Shown: positions 31,709 through 40,284 of the stretch, piece after piece
Layout of the letters: each line of letters starts with the position of its first letter
Numbering within the stretch: position 1 is the first letter of the stretch
From: Actinomycetes bacterium
GTDB lineage: Bacteria > Actinomycetota > Thermoleophilia > Gaiellales > Gaiellaceae
Reading direction: 5' to 3'
Assembly (NCBI GenBank): GCA_026708005.1
Contig: JAPOVR010000080.1
Coordinates: 1-64,000 of the forward strand
Length of the DNA stretch: 64,000 bases
Made by a program: the position numbers and the translations under genes
Notes under the pieces: generated by a model
The model's input: the letters and a program-made list of their open reading frames with translations, nothing else
Told to the model about the DNA's origin: nothing
Databases searched by the model: none

Positions 31709-34192
31709 ATGAGCACTGTTCTTGATATGAGGGAGTCGACGAGCGCGCTCGTCGGCGGTCGCGAGATCACGTTCGAGACGGGTGAGCTCGCCAAACAGGC
31801 TGACGGGGCAGTCGTCGCGCGCGTCGGCGAGACCATGCTGCTGGCAACAGCGCACGGGCGCCCGCAGACGCGGGAGGGCGCAGACTTCTTCCCGCTCACG
31901 GTCGACGTCGAGGAGAAGATGTACGCGGCCGGCAAGATCCCGGGCGGCTTCTTCAAGCGGGAGGGACGACCCACCGAGCGGGCGATCCTCAACGCGAGGA
32001 TGATCGATCGGCCGATTCGGCCGCTCTGGCCGAGCGGCTACACGAACGAGGTCCAGGTCATCGTTACGACCCTGTCCGTCGACCTGATCCACGCCCACGA
32101 TGTCCTCGCGATCAACGCCACCTCCGCGGCGCTCATGATCTCCTCGCTGCCGTTCCAGGGCCCGGTGGGAGCGGTGCGCATCGGTCTGGACGGGGAGTCG
32201 CTGGTGATCGATCCCACCCTGGCCCAGCTCGAGGAGTCATCGCTCGACCTGCTCGTGGTGGGAACGAAGGCCGGCATCACGATGGTGGAGGCCGGGGCCA
32301 GCGAGGTGCCTGAGGACGTCGTGCTCGGCGCCCTCGAGCTGGCTCACCGGGAGATCCAGGGCCTCTGCGAGGCGCAGGAGCGTCTGCGGGTGGCCGCCGG
32401 CAAGCCGAAGCAGATCGACGACGAGCTGACCGACGAGATCGCGGCCCGGCACGGGCCGCAGATCGCCGAGCGCATCCGCGATGTGGGCCCCAAGGAGGCC
32501 GCGGCGGTCGTCGAGACGCTCGAGGCTGAGCTTGCTCCACCGATCACGATGGACTCGACCGAGCAGGACATCCTCAGGCGGCGCCAGGTGCGCGTGAGCC
32601 TCGGGACCGTGCTCGAGGCGGAGCGTCTGAACGCGCTGGTCAGCGCTGTGCGAGCGCAGTTCGAGGCCGATATCAGAGCGCTCACCGAGGCCGAGCAGGA
32701 CTCGAAGGAGCTGAAGTCCGCCAAGCGTGACGTGCTGCTCGAGCGCATTGTCGAGTCGATCGAGCTGCCGTGGCTGGGTACGGTGCAGTCCGAGCCGGCC
32801 GATGACGCGGACGCACGGGGAATGGACCAGACGACGCGCCAGCTCGTCAAGCGCGCGACAGATTCGATCTACAAGGAGCTCGTGCGAGCGAAGATCGCCG
32901 TTGAGAAGCGTCGTCCTGACGGGCGCGGCGCCAAGGAGGTGCGAGCTGTCAGCTGCCGTGTCGGAGTGGCCCCGCGCACGCATGGCTCAGGTCTGTTCAC
33001 GCGCGGCCAGACCCAGATTCTCACGCTCCTGACGCTGGGAACGGCCAAGGAGGGTCAGCGCATCGACGACCTCTCGCTCGAGGAAGAGCGCCACTTCATC
33101 CACCACTACAACTTCCCGCCGTTCTCGGTCGGCGAGACGGGCTTCATGCGCGGCCCAAAGCGACGCGACATCGGGCACGGTGCGCTCGCGCAGCGGGCGC
33201 TCGAGCCGGTGATTCCCTCTCCCGAGGAGTTTCCGTACACGATGCGGCTCGTCTCGGAGACGCTCGAGTCAAACGGCTCCTCCTCGATGGGCTCTGTCTG
33301 CGGCTCCACTCTTGCCCTCCTCGATGCGGGCGTCAAGATCCACCGCCCGGTTGCGGGCATCGCCATGGGGCTGATCAAGGAGGGCGGCGACTACGTAATC
33401 CTCACGGACATCCAGGGCGCGGAGGATCACCTCGGCGACATGGACTTCAAGGTGGCCGGCACCCGGAAGGGCATCACAGCCCTCCAGATGGATATCAAGA
33501 TCACCGGGGTCACGCGCCAGATCATGAGCGACGCGCTCGAGCAGGCACTCCGCGCGCGACACGCCATTCTCGACCGCATGGCTGAGACGATCGGTGAGCC
33601 TCGCGAGGAGCTCGCCGATCACGCCCCACGCATTACCGCGGTCGAGATCGACCCCGAGCAGATCGGCCTCGTCATCGGTAAGGGCGGCGAGACTATCCGG
33701 GCGCTGGAGGCAGAGCACGGCGTGCAGATCGATATCGACGACGACGGGACCGTGCTGATCTACGCCGACGAAGGCGTCCGCGCAAAAGCGGCGGCCGACG
33801 AGATCCGGGCGCTCACGAAGGAGCCCGAGGTGGGGGACACCTACACGGGCAAGGTTGTGCGCACGACCGATTTCGGCGCGTTCGTCGAGCTGAAGAAGGG
33901 GCTGGACGGCCTGTTGCACGTCTCCAACGTCGGGCCTGGCCGCGTCGGCCATATCGAGGACGTCATCGCGCGCGGCGACCTGCTCGACGTGTTCGTGAAG
34001 GAGGTTGACAAGGCCCGGGGCCGCATCGGGCTGAAGCTTGTCAACAAGCACGAGGACGGCACGCTCGTCGGCCCGAAGACGCTCATCGAGCGCGCGGCGG
34101 TCGCGCCGCCACGCGAGCGCGAGAACGACAGCCGCGACGGAGGCCGCAGGCGCGACCGGGGGCGCAGTGGCGGCCGGCGGCGCGAAAGCTAG
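31709..34192 (+). CDS. pnp: Polynucleotide phosphorylase
   Basis: 827 aa from ATG 31709, just after GAGGGAGGAA. A 3'-5' phosphorolytic exoribonuclease. Two RNase PH cores (PGGFFKREGRPTERAILNAR with RMIDRPIRPLWP; second core ETLESNGSSSMGSVCGSTLA with GIAMGLIKEG), an all-alpha linker, KH (IGLVIGKGGETIRALEAEHG) and S1 (TGKVVRTTDFGAFVELKKG), then an Arg-rich tail. The length and order are standard for Actinomycetota. Confidence 0.96.
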   Translation: MSTVLDMRESTSALVGGREITFETGELAKQADGAVVARVGETMLLATAHGRPQTREGADFFPLTVDVEEKMYAAGKIPGGFFKREGRPTERAILNARMIDRPIRPLWPSGYTNEVQVIVTTLSVDLIHAHDVLAINATSAALMISSLPFQGPVGAVRIGLDGESLVIDPTLAQLEESSLDLLVVGTKAGITMVEAGASEVPEDVVLGALELAHREIQGLCEAQERLRVAAGKPKQIDDELTDEIAARHGPQIAERIRDVGPKEAAAVVETLEAELAPPITMDSTEQDILRRRQVRVSLGTVLEAERLNALVSAVRAQFEADIRALTEAEQDSKELKSAKRDVLLERIVESIELPWLGTVQSEPADDADARGMDQTTRQLVKRATDSIYKELVRAKIAVEKRRPDGRGAKEVRAVSCRVGVAPRTHGSGLFTRGQTQILTLLTLGTAKEGQRIDDLSLEEERHFIHHYNFPPFSVGETGFMRGPKRRDIGHGALAQRALEPVIPSPEEFPYTMRLVSETLESNGSSSMGSVCGSTLALLDAGVKIHRPVAGIAMGLIKEGGDYVILTDIQGAEDHLGDMDFKVAGTRKGITALQMDIKITGVTRQIMSDALEQALRARHAILDRMAETIGEPREELADHAPRITAVEIDPEQIGLVIGKGGETIRALEAEHGVQIDIDDDGTVLIYADEGVRAKAAADEIRALTKEPEVGDTYTGKVVRTTDFGAFVELKKGLDGLLHVSNVGPGRVGHIEDVIARGDLLDVFVKEVDKARGRIGLKLVNKHEDGTLVGPKTLIERAAVAPPRERENDSRDGGRRRDRGRSGGRRRES

Positions 34193-34241
34193 CCGACGAC
34201 ACTCTCGGCGCGTCTCTTTGCTCCGGTCGCTGAGCGGCTGA

Positions 34242-34273
34242 GGGGTGCTCGAGCGGCCTCGTTCGAGCGCCCC
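34242..34273. terminator. GC-rich stem-loop after pnp
   Basis: GGGGTGCTCGA pairs with TCGAGCGCCCC (11 pairs, one G-T) across a 10-nt loop, 50 bp after the pnp stop. It lacks a T-run, as many actinobacterial terminators do. It probably marks the end of the rimP-to-pnp transcript. Confidence 0.5.
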
Positions 34274-34378
34274 GCCGGTCGCCGTTCTCTTGGGATGGCT
34301 GCGGCGTGTCGTCGCGTGGCGCTGCGGTGCCTGCGTCGCTGGATGACCGCTGACGGCGGCCTCCGTACAATCTCAGCG

Positions 34379-35572
34379 GTGAGACGCTACGACGCCGTCA
34401 TCGTAGGCGCCGGGCCCGCCGGCTCGGTCAGCGCCTACCGGCTGGCCTCGGCTGGCGCGCGGGTGCTCATGCTCGACCGTGCCGCGTTCCCACGTGACAA
34501 GCCCTGCGGCGGCGGCCTCACCGGGCGAGCGCTTCGGGAGCTTCCGATCGATGTCGGGCCGGTGATCGAGAAAGAGGTCGACCGCTTCGAGTTTCGCCTG
34601 CGGTACGGGCCTGCGTACGCGCGCACGGCATCCGGGCCGCTGATCGCGATGACGCGGCGCGCCAGGCTCGACCACCACCTGGCCGAGCGGGCGGCCGCTG
34701 CGGGCGCTGAGTTCCACGACTCGGTGCGGGTGACCGATGTCACTGAGCTCGAGGACGGCTACGTCGTGCGCGCAGGCAGCGCGCGGTTTGCGGCCTCCAC
34801 GATGGTCGGCGCAGATGGCGTGAACGGCGTCTGTGCGAGAGCGCTCGGGCTCGGGTCCAGGCCGACCTACGGCGTCGCCCTCGAAGGTGACGTCGTCTCG
34901 ACCGCCGCCGAGGATCGGCGGTATGCCGCGACGGCGGTCTTCGAGCTTGGCACGGTCCCGGGCGGGTACGGCTGGGCCTTCCCGAAGGAAGGCCGCATCA
35001 ACCTTGGGGTCGGAGGGTGGCAGCGCGAGGGCCCGAGCCTGCGCGGGCATCTGGAGAAGCTTTGCGCGGCGCACGGCATCGATCCCGCCCGGCTTGAGGG
35101 GGTGGTGGGCTACCGGTTGCCGCTGCGCAAGCCGGATGCTGCGCTCGCGCGCCGACGCGCGCTGCTCGTTGGTGATGCGGCCGGGCTGGTTGACCCGATC
35201 TCCGGGGATGGCATGTTCGAGTGCTTCGTGAGCGCGCGCGTGGCCTCGGACGCAGTCGTCGACCTCCTTTCTGGGGCCGAGAGCAGCGTCGAGCCGTACG
35301 CGAAACGGCTTGAGCGCCGGCTGTGCCGGCTCACATCGGCCTCCTGGTCGGCAAAGATCGCCTTCGACCGCTTCCCGTGGCTCTCGTTCCAGCTCACGCG
35401 GCCGGGCTTCGTCTGGCCGATCGTCGAGGCGCTGATTCGGGGAGAGATCGACCATCCGGGCAGCTCGCGCGGCCTGGGCCGTACAGCGCTCAAGCTCCTC
35501 GACGCGGGATCGAGGCGTCTCACGGGCGGTCAACGCATCTGGCACGAGCCCGGGCCCTCTGCGCTCGGCTGA
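34379..35572 (+). CDS. Geranylgeranyl-reductase-family FAD oxidoreductase
   Basis: 397 aa from GTG 34379 (VRRYDAVIVGAGPAGSVSAY), where the FAD GxGxxG motif falls 8 residues in. Further marks: FPRDKPCGGGLTGRAL (PxxKxCGG of the family), a mid-region FAD/substrate segment and LLVGDAAGLVDPISGDGMF. Members saturate isoprenoid chains, for example of menaquinone or polyprenyl lipids. The neighbours (pnp, M16 peptidase) give no substrate. Confidence 0.85.
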   Translation: MRRYDAVIVGAGPAGSVSAYRLASAGARVLMLDRAAFPRDKPCGGGLTGRALRELPIDVGPVIEKEVDRFEFRLRYGPAYARTASGPLIAMTRRARLDHHLAERAAAAGAEFHDSVRVTDVTELEDGYVVRAGSARFAASTMVGADGVNGVCARALGLGSRPTYGVALEGDVVSTAAEDRRYAATAVFELGTVPGGYGWAFPKEGRINLGVGGWQREGPSLRGHLEKLCAAHGIDPARLEGVVGYRLPLRKPDAALARRRALLVGDAAGLVDPISGDGMFECFVSARVASDAVVDLLSGAESSVEPYAKRLERRLCRLTSASWSAKIAFDRFPWLSFQLTRPGFVWPIVEALIRGEIDHPGSSRGLGRTALKLLDAGSRRLTGGQRIWHEPGPSALG

Positions 35573-35574
35573 CC

Positions 35575-36867
35575 ATGGGCGCCCACGAGTCGACGACGCT
35601 CGAGAACGGCATGCGTGTCGTCTCCGAGCACATCGAGGCGGTCAGGTCGGTTGCGATCGGCTTCTGGGTTGGCGTTGGCTCGCGCGACGAGCGCGCCTCA
35701 CAGGCCGGCGCGTCTCACCTGCTCGAGCATCTGCTCTTCAAGGGCACCACGTCGTACACGGCCCAGGACATCGCCGAGATCTTCGATGGGCTCGGCGGGG
35801 AGCTGAACGCGGCGACCACGCGCGAGCTCACGGTGGTCCACGCCCGTGTGCTCGATGATCACCTCGAGACCGCGTTCGACGTGATGAGTGATATGGTGCA
35901 CAGCCCGACGATCAGCGATCTGGCCTCCGAGCGGGAGGTCGTGCTCGAGGAGATCGCGATGGTGGAGGACGCGCCGCAGGAGTCAATTCATGACCTCTCC
36001 TCGCAGGCGATCTTCGGCGACCATCCGCTGGGGCGGCCCGTCATCGGCAACGCTGAGGTTGTCTCGACCGTCTCGCGCCGAGCGCTCGGCGCCTACCACC
36101 GCGCTCGCTACGTACCGCCAAATCTCGTTGTCGCTGCCGCCGGTCACGTCGACCACGACCGCCTGGTGCGCCTGGTCGAGCAGGCGAGCCGCGCAAAGGT
36201 CAAGCTATCCGCCCGAAAGGCCGCCGCCCGCCGTCCTGTTCGCTCGCTTCCCAGCGCGACCGCTGCGTTCCAGCCGAAGGACACCGAGCAGTACCACGTC
36301 TGCGTGGGTGCGCCTGGCGTTTGCCGGTCGGATCCGCGCCGCTTCGCCGCTGCGGTGCTGGATAACGTTCTCGGGGGTACGGCATCATCGCGGCTGTTTC
36401 AGGAGATACGCGAGAAGCGGGGTCTTGCCTATTCCGTGTACACGTTCGGCACCCACTACGAGGACACCGGCGAGATCGGTGTCTACGTCGGCACGCGCGC
36501 CGAGAACCTCGGCCGCTGTCTCGAGCTCGTCGGTCGTGAGTTCGGCGCCGTAAGGCAGGGCGAGCTCGGCGAGGCTGAGCTCGTGCGCGCCAAGGAGCAT
36601 CTGAAGGGCCGAATCATGCTCTCCCTGGAGTCGACCGTCGCTCGCATGAACCGCCTCGGCCGGGCGGTGATCGCCGAGACAGAGCTCCTGTCCTTCGACG
36701 AGGTCCTCGCGCAGATCGACGCGGTCTCCGGTGACGATGTGGTTGCGCTCGGCAGCGAGCTGTTCGCGCCGGCACGGCTCTCGGTCGCGGGGATCGGGCC
36801 GCGGGGCGGCGACTTCCGTCGGGCCGTCTGCGCGGTCAATCCCTTGCTAGGGGAGGAGGCGGTGTGA
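35575..36867 (+). CDS. M16 zinc peptidase (pitrilysin/MPP-like)
   Basis: 430 aa from ATG 35575, 2 bp after the preceding stop. Inverted zinc motif HLLEH (His48, Glu51, His52) with the downstream Glu in EREVVLEEIAMVEDAPQ. The C-terminal half has the RxxY motif region (EIREKRGLAYSVYTFGTHYE). Conserved beside pnp and dapB in Actinomycetota and Firmicutes (PepR/YmxG type). The stop overlaps the GTG of dapB. Confidence 0.92.
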   Translation: MGAHESTTLENGMRVVSEHIEAVRSVAIGFWVGVGSRDERASQAGASHLLEHLLFKGTTSYTAQDIAEIFDGLGGELNAATTRELTVVHARVLDDHLETAFDVMSDMVHSPTISDLASEREVVLEEIAMVEDAPQESIHDLSSQAIFGDHPLGRPVIGNAEVVSTVSRRALGAYHRARYVPPNLVVAAAGHVDHDRLVRLVEQASRAKVKLSARKAAARRPVRSLPSATAAFQPKDTEQYHVCVGAPGVCRSDPRRFAAAVLDNVLGGTASSRLFQEIREKRGLAYSVYTFGTHYEDTGEIGVYVGTRAENLGRCLELVGREFGAVRQGELGEAELVRAKEHLKGRIMLSLESTVARMNRLGRAVIAETELLSFDEVLAQIDAVSGDDVVALGSELFAPARLSVAGIGPRGGDFRRAVCAVNPLLGEEAV

Positions 36868-37502
36868 AAGTCGTGCTCTTCGGTCGTGATGGCAAGGTGG
36901 GCTCTGTTCTCCTACCCCGGCTCCAAGAGGCCGGCCACGAGGTCAGGGGGATCGAGCTTGGCGAAGACGCAGACCTGGACGGGTACGAGGTCGCGGTCGA
37001 TTTCACCGCGCCGGCAGCCGTGCTGGGAAACGCCCGCTCTGCGCTCGAGGCGGGGCTCTCGGTGATGATCGGGACAACCGGCCTCTCCGAGGGGGGCTTG
37101 GTCGAGCTCGACGTTACGGCGCGCGAGCGGGGGCTCCCATGCCTCGTGGTGCCGAACTTCGCCATCGGCGCGGTCCTGATGATGCGGTTCGCCGAGGAGG
37201 CCGCGCGCCATCTTGCCGCCGCGGAGGTCATCGAGCTGCACCATGAGACCAAGGTCGACGCGCCCTCGGGCACAGCGGCGGCGACAGCCGCGCGCATGGA
37301 GGGCGAGGTACCCATCCACAGCGTGCGGCTGCCCGGCCTGATCGCCCACCAGGAGGTCATCCTCGGCGGCGAGGGTCAGACCTTGACCATCCGGCATGAC
37401 ACCTCATCCCGTGAGGCGTTCGTCCCAGGAGTCCTGCTCGCGCTCGAGGCGATCTCGGGGCTCCCGCCAGGCCTCTCGCGCGGGCTCGAGGCGGTGCTCT
37501 AG
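36864..37502 (+). CDS. dapB: 4-hydroxy-tetrahydrodipicolinate reductase
   Basis: 212 aa, GTG start overlapping the M16 stop by 4 bp. Second committed step of DAP/lysine synthesis, NAD(P)H-dependent. N-terminal nucleotide loop LFGRDGKVGSVL, VDFTAP, GTTGLSE, VPNFAIGAVLMMRF, then the substrate signature ELHHETKVDAPSGTA. It is shorter than E. coli DapB (273 aa), as in other compact actinobacterial forms. Confidence 0.93.
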   Translation: MKVVLFGRDGKVGSVLLPRLQEAGHEVRGIELGEDADLDGYEVAVDFTAPAAVLGNARSALEAGLSVMIGTTGLSEGGLVELDVTARERGLPCLVVPNFAIGAVLMMRFAEEAARHLAAAEVIELHHETKVDAPSGTAAATAARMEGEVPIHSVRLPGLIAHQEVILGGEGQTLTIRHDTSSREAFVPGVLLALEAISGLPPGLSRGLEAVL

Positions 37503-37606
37503 CCGAGCGAGCGTCCTTGCGGGTGGGATGTTCGCCCGTCGGCCTGGGCGCGCCGCTCGGGCACAGGCAGCCCCAAACGCGCGGCCGGGCGCCTAGACTT
37601 CGGGGC

Positions 37607-38482
37607 ATGCTCGGGGAGGTTCTCACCGCAATCGTGACGCCGTTTCGCAGCGACGGCGGTGTCGATCTCGAGCGGTTTCGCCAGCTCGCCGCGCACCTCG
37701 TCGACAACGGCTCGGATGGGCTCGTCGTGGCCGGGACGACCGGCGAGGCGCCCACGCTCGAGGACGACGAGCGCCTCGCGCTGTTTGCGGCCGCGGTCGA
37801 GACGGTCGGAGACCGCGCCAGGGTTGTTGCGGGAACCGGCACGTACTCGACCGCCCACTCGGTGCATCTCACCCGCGAGGCCGCGGCGGTGGGCGTGGAT
37901 GGGTTCCTCGTCGTCACGCCGTACTACAACAAGCCGCCGCCGGCGGGCATCGTCGCGCACTTCGCGGCCATCGCTGAGGTGAGCACGAAGCCGATCATCG
38001 TCTACAACATCCCGCAGCGCGTCGTCATCAACATCGAGCCCGAGACAGTGGCTGAGCTTGCGCGCATCCCGTCGGTCTCCGCTGTCAAGCAGGCAACCAC
38101 CGATCTCGATCAGGCTCGGCATATCGTCGAGCTCGGCCTCGACCTCTACGCCGGCAACGACGACCTGATTCTGCCGTTTTTCGAGCTCGGCGGCATTGGC
38201 GGGGTGTGCGTGTACACGCACGTGGTCGGCCCGCAGGTCAAGGAGATGGTGACGCAGTTCGCCGCGGGCAACCACGACGCGGCGCGCGCCATCGATGCGA
38301 GCCTGCGTCCTATCGCTGACGCACTGGCGGTGACGACGAACCCGATCCCCGTCAAGGCCGCGCTCGCGATGGTGGGTCATGATGTCGGTGGGATTCGCCT
38401 TCCGCTCGTGCCTGCGACAGACGATCAGCAGGCTGTGATTCGGCAGGCGCTCGACCAGGCTGGCGTGCTCGTCCCGGCCTGA
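37607..38482 (+). CDS. dapA: 4-hydroxy-tetrahydrodipicolinate synthase
   Basis: 291 aa from ATG 37607 (MLGEVLTAIVTPF). Condenses pyruvate with aspartate semialdehyde. GTTGEAPTLEDDE (T-T-G-E motif), VVTPYYNKPP with the proton-relay Tyr, YNIPQRVVINIE, and the Schiff-base Lys in SVSAVKQATTDLDQ. Together with dapB, dapD, dapC, dapE and dapF in this window it completes the succinylase route to meso-DAP. Confidence 0.95.
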   Translation: MLGEVLTAIVTPFRSDGGVDLERFRQLAAHLVDNGSDGLVVAGTTGEAPTLEDDERLALFAAAVETVGDRARVVAGTGTYSTAHSVHLTREAAAVGVDGFLVVTPYYNKPPPAGIVAHFAAIAEVSTKPIIVYNIPQRVVINIEPETVAELARIPSVSAVKQATTDLDQARHIVELGLDLYAGNDDLILPFFELGGIGGVCVYTHVVGPQVKEMVTQFAAGNHDAARAIDASLRPIADALAVTTNPIPVKAALAMVGHDVGGIRLPLVPATDDQQAVIRQALDQAGVLVPA

Positions 38483-38550
38483 CCGGGCCCCGACTGGCTC
38501 GTTTTGATCTGCGTGAGCGGTACCGCGCTTCGGCGTCGAGAGTCCGCGCT

Positions 38551-40209
38551 GTGACGAGCGCCGGCACGCGCATCGTGCCGCTGGGCGGTCTCGGGGAGGT
38601 CGGAAAGAACATGACGGTGATCGAGGCCGACGGCGGCCTCGTTGTCATCGATGCGGGACTCGCCTTTCCGCGCGACGAGCATCTTGGCGTCGATCTCGTG
38701 CTGCCCGACTTCGGCTATCTCCGCGACCGCGCGGAGACGATCCGGGCTGTCATCCTCACGCACGGGCACGAAGACCACGTCGGCGCGCTTCCGTACGTGC
38801 TGCGGGACGTGCCCATACCTCAGATCCTGGCCACGCGGTTCACGCTTGGCTTGGTGAAATCGAAGCTCGATGAGCACGGTCTGGGTGCCGCGACCAACCT
38901 CGTCGAGGTTGCCCCGCAGGACGAGCCGCGGAGCGTCGGCCCATTCCAGGTGCACTTCGTGCGCGTGGCCCATTCGATCCCTGACGCGGTGGCTGTCGTG
39001 GTCGAGACACCCAGCGGGCGCATCGTGCATACCGGCGACTACAAGATCGACCACACGCCCGTCGATGGTTTTCGTACCGATGTCGGCCGCCTGGCGGAGC
39101 TTGGTGGCGAGGGTGTTGACCTCCTGCTCGGCGACTCCACGAATGCCGAGCGCCCAGGCTTTACCGCCTCAGAGAGAGCCGTCGGCCAGGCGTTTCGCGA
39201 GATCGTTCCCCAGCTTGGCGGGAGGGTGCTCGTCGCCTCCTTCGCCTCGAACGTCCATCGAATGCAGCAGGCAATCGATGTGGCGGTCGAGACGGGGCGG
39301 TCTGTCTGTATCGTCGGGCGCTCGCTTCGGAAGAACATCAACATCGCGAGGAACCTCGGCTACGTCGAGCTGCCGGAGGAGATCGTCGTTCGCCCGTCGG
39401 AGCTGAGGGAGCTCGCCCCGAGCGAGACGATGATCCTGTGCACGGGCAGTCAAGGCGAGCCTCTGTCAGCGCTCACGCGGATCGCCTACGGCGACCATCC
39501 GCACGTGCGGGTGGAGGCCGCCGACACGGTGATCATCTCGGCGAAGCCGGTTCCCGGCAACGAGCTGCGCGTCCATGACACGATCAACCAGCTGACGCGT
39601 GCCGGCGCGGCCGTGCTTCACGAGGAAACGAGCCGCGTCCATTCATCCGGGCACGGCAACGCGGAGGAGCTTCGCATGATGCTGAGCCTGCTGGAGCCGC
39701 ACGCGGTCATGCCGATCCACGGCGAGCACCGCATGCTCGTAGCGCACGCGCGCCTCGCCGAGGAAGAGGGCGTGCCGTCCGACGCGATCATTGTGGCCGA
39801 GAACGGCTCGGTTGTCGAGCTCACGACCGATGGTCCGAGCATCACGGGCCGGGTCGAGGCTGGCGTAACGTTCGTGGACGGGCTGGGTGTTGGGGATGTG
39901 CGCGATGTCGAGCTGCGGGATCGCCGGCATCTCGCAGAGCACGGCGTGCTGATCATCGTCGCGACCGTGGTGCTCGACGAAGCCCGCGAGCTCGCTCCGC
40001 CGGAGGTCATCGCGCGCGGGCTCTCAGAGCTCGAGCCGCTGGTGGACGAGACGAGGGAGGAGGCGCATCGCGTGCTGGCCGAGTGCCTCGATGAGGGCGT
40101 GTCCGAGCACAAGCTCCTCCAGGAGCACCTGCATGATGCGGTCGGGCGGCTCGTCGCCGAGCGAACCGGCCGACGGCCGATGATCCTGCCGGTCGTCATC
40201 GAGGTGTAG
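38551..40209 (+). CDS. rnj: Ribonuclease J
   Basis: 552 aa, GTG start. Metallo-beta-lactamase/beta-CASP 5'-3' exo- and endoribonuclease. MBL motif in LTHGHEDHVGALPYVL (HxHxDH), GRIVHTGDYKIDHTPVDG, LLGDSTNAERPGFT, beta-CASP ILCTGSQGEPLSALTRIA and HSSGHGNAEELRMML. It coexists with RNase Y (49111), a combination common in deep-branching Actinomycetota. The dapA-rnj-ftsK order is conserved. Confidence 0.95.
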   Translation: MTSAGTRIVPLGGLGEVGKNMTVIEADGGLVVIDAGLAFPRDEHLGVDLVLPDFGYLRDRAETIRAVILTHGHEDHVGALPYVLRDVPIPQILATRFTLGLVKSKLDEHGLGAATNLVEVAPQDEPRSVGPFQVHFVRVAHSIPDAVAVVVETPSGRIVHTGDYKIDHTPVDGFRTDVGRLAELGGEGVDLLLGDSTNAERPGFTASERAVGQAFREIVPQLGGRVLVASFASNVHRMQQAIDVAVETGRSVCIVGRSLRKNINIARNLGYVELPEEIVVRPSELRELAPSETMILCTGSQGEPLSALTRIAYGDHPHVRVEAADTVIISAKPVPGNELRVHDTINQLTRAGAAVLHEETSRVHSSGHGNAEELRMMLSLLEPHAVMPIHGEHRMLVAHARLAEEEGVPSDAIIVAENGSVVELTTDGPSITGRVEAGVTFVDGLGVGDVRDVELRDRRHLAEHGVLIIVATVVLDEARELAPPEVIARGLSELEPLVDETREEAHRVLAECLDEGVSEHKLLQEHLHDAVGRLVAERTGRRPMILPVVIEV

Positions 40210-40284
40210 CGCCGGAAGCGCGGGCCCAGCGGCCGTGCCGCCAGGGGCAGCGGCAGGAGTCGGCGATCCAGAGGAGAAGGCATC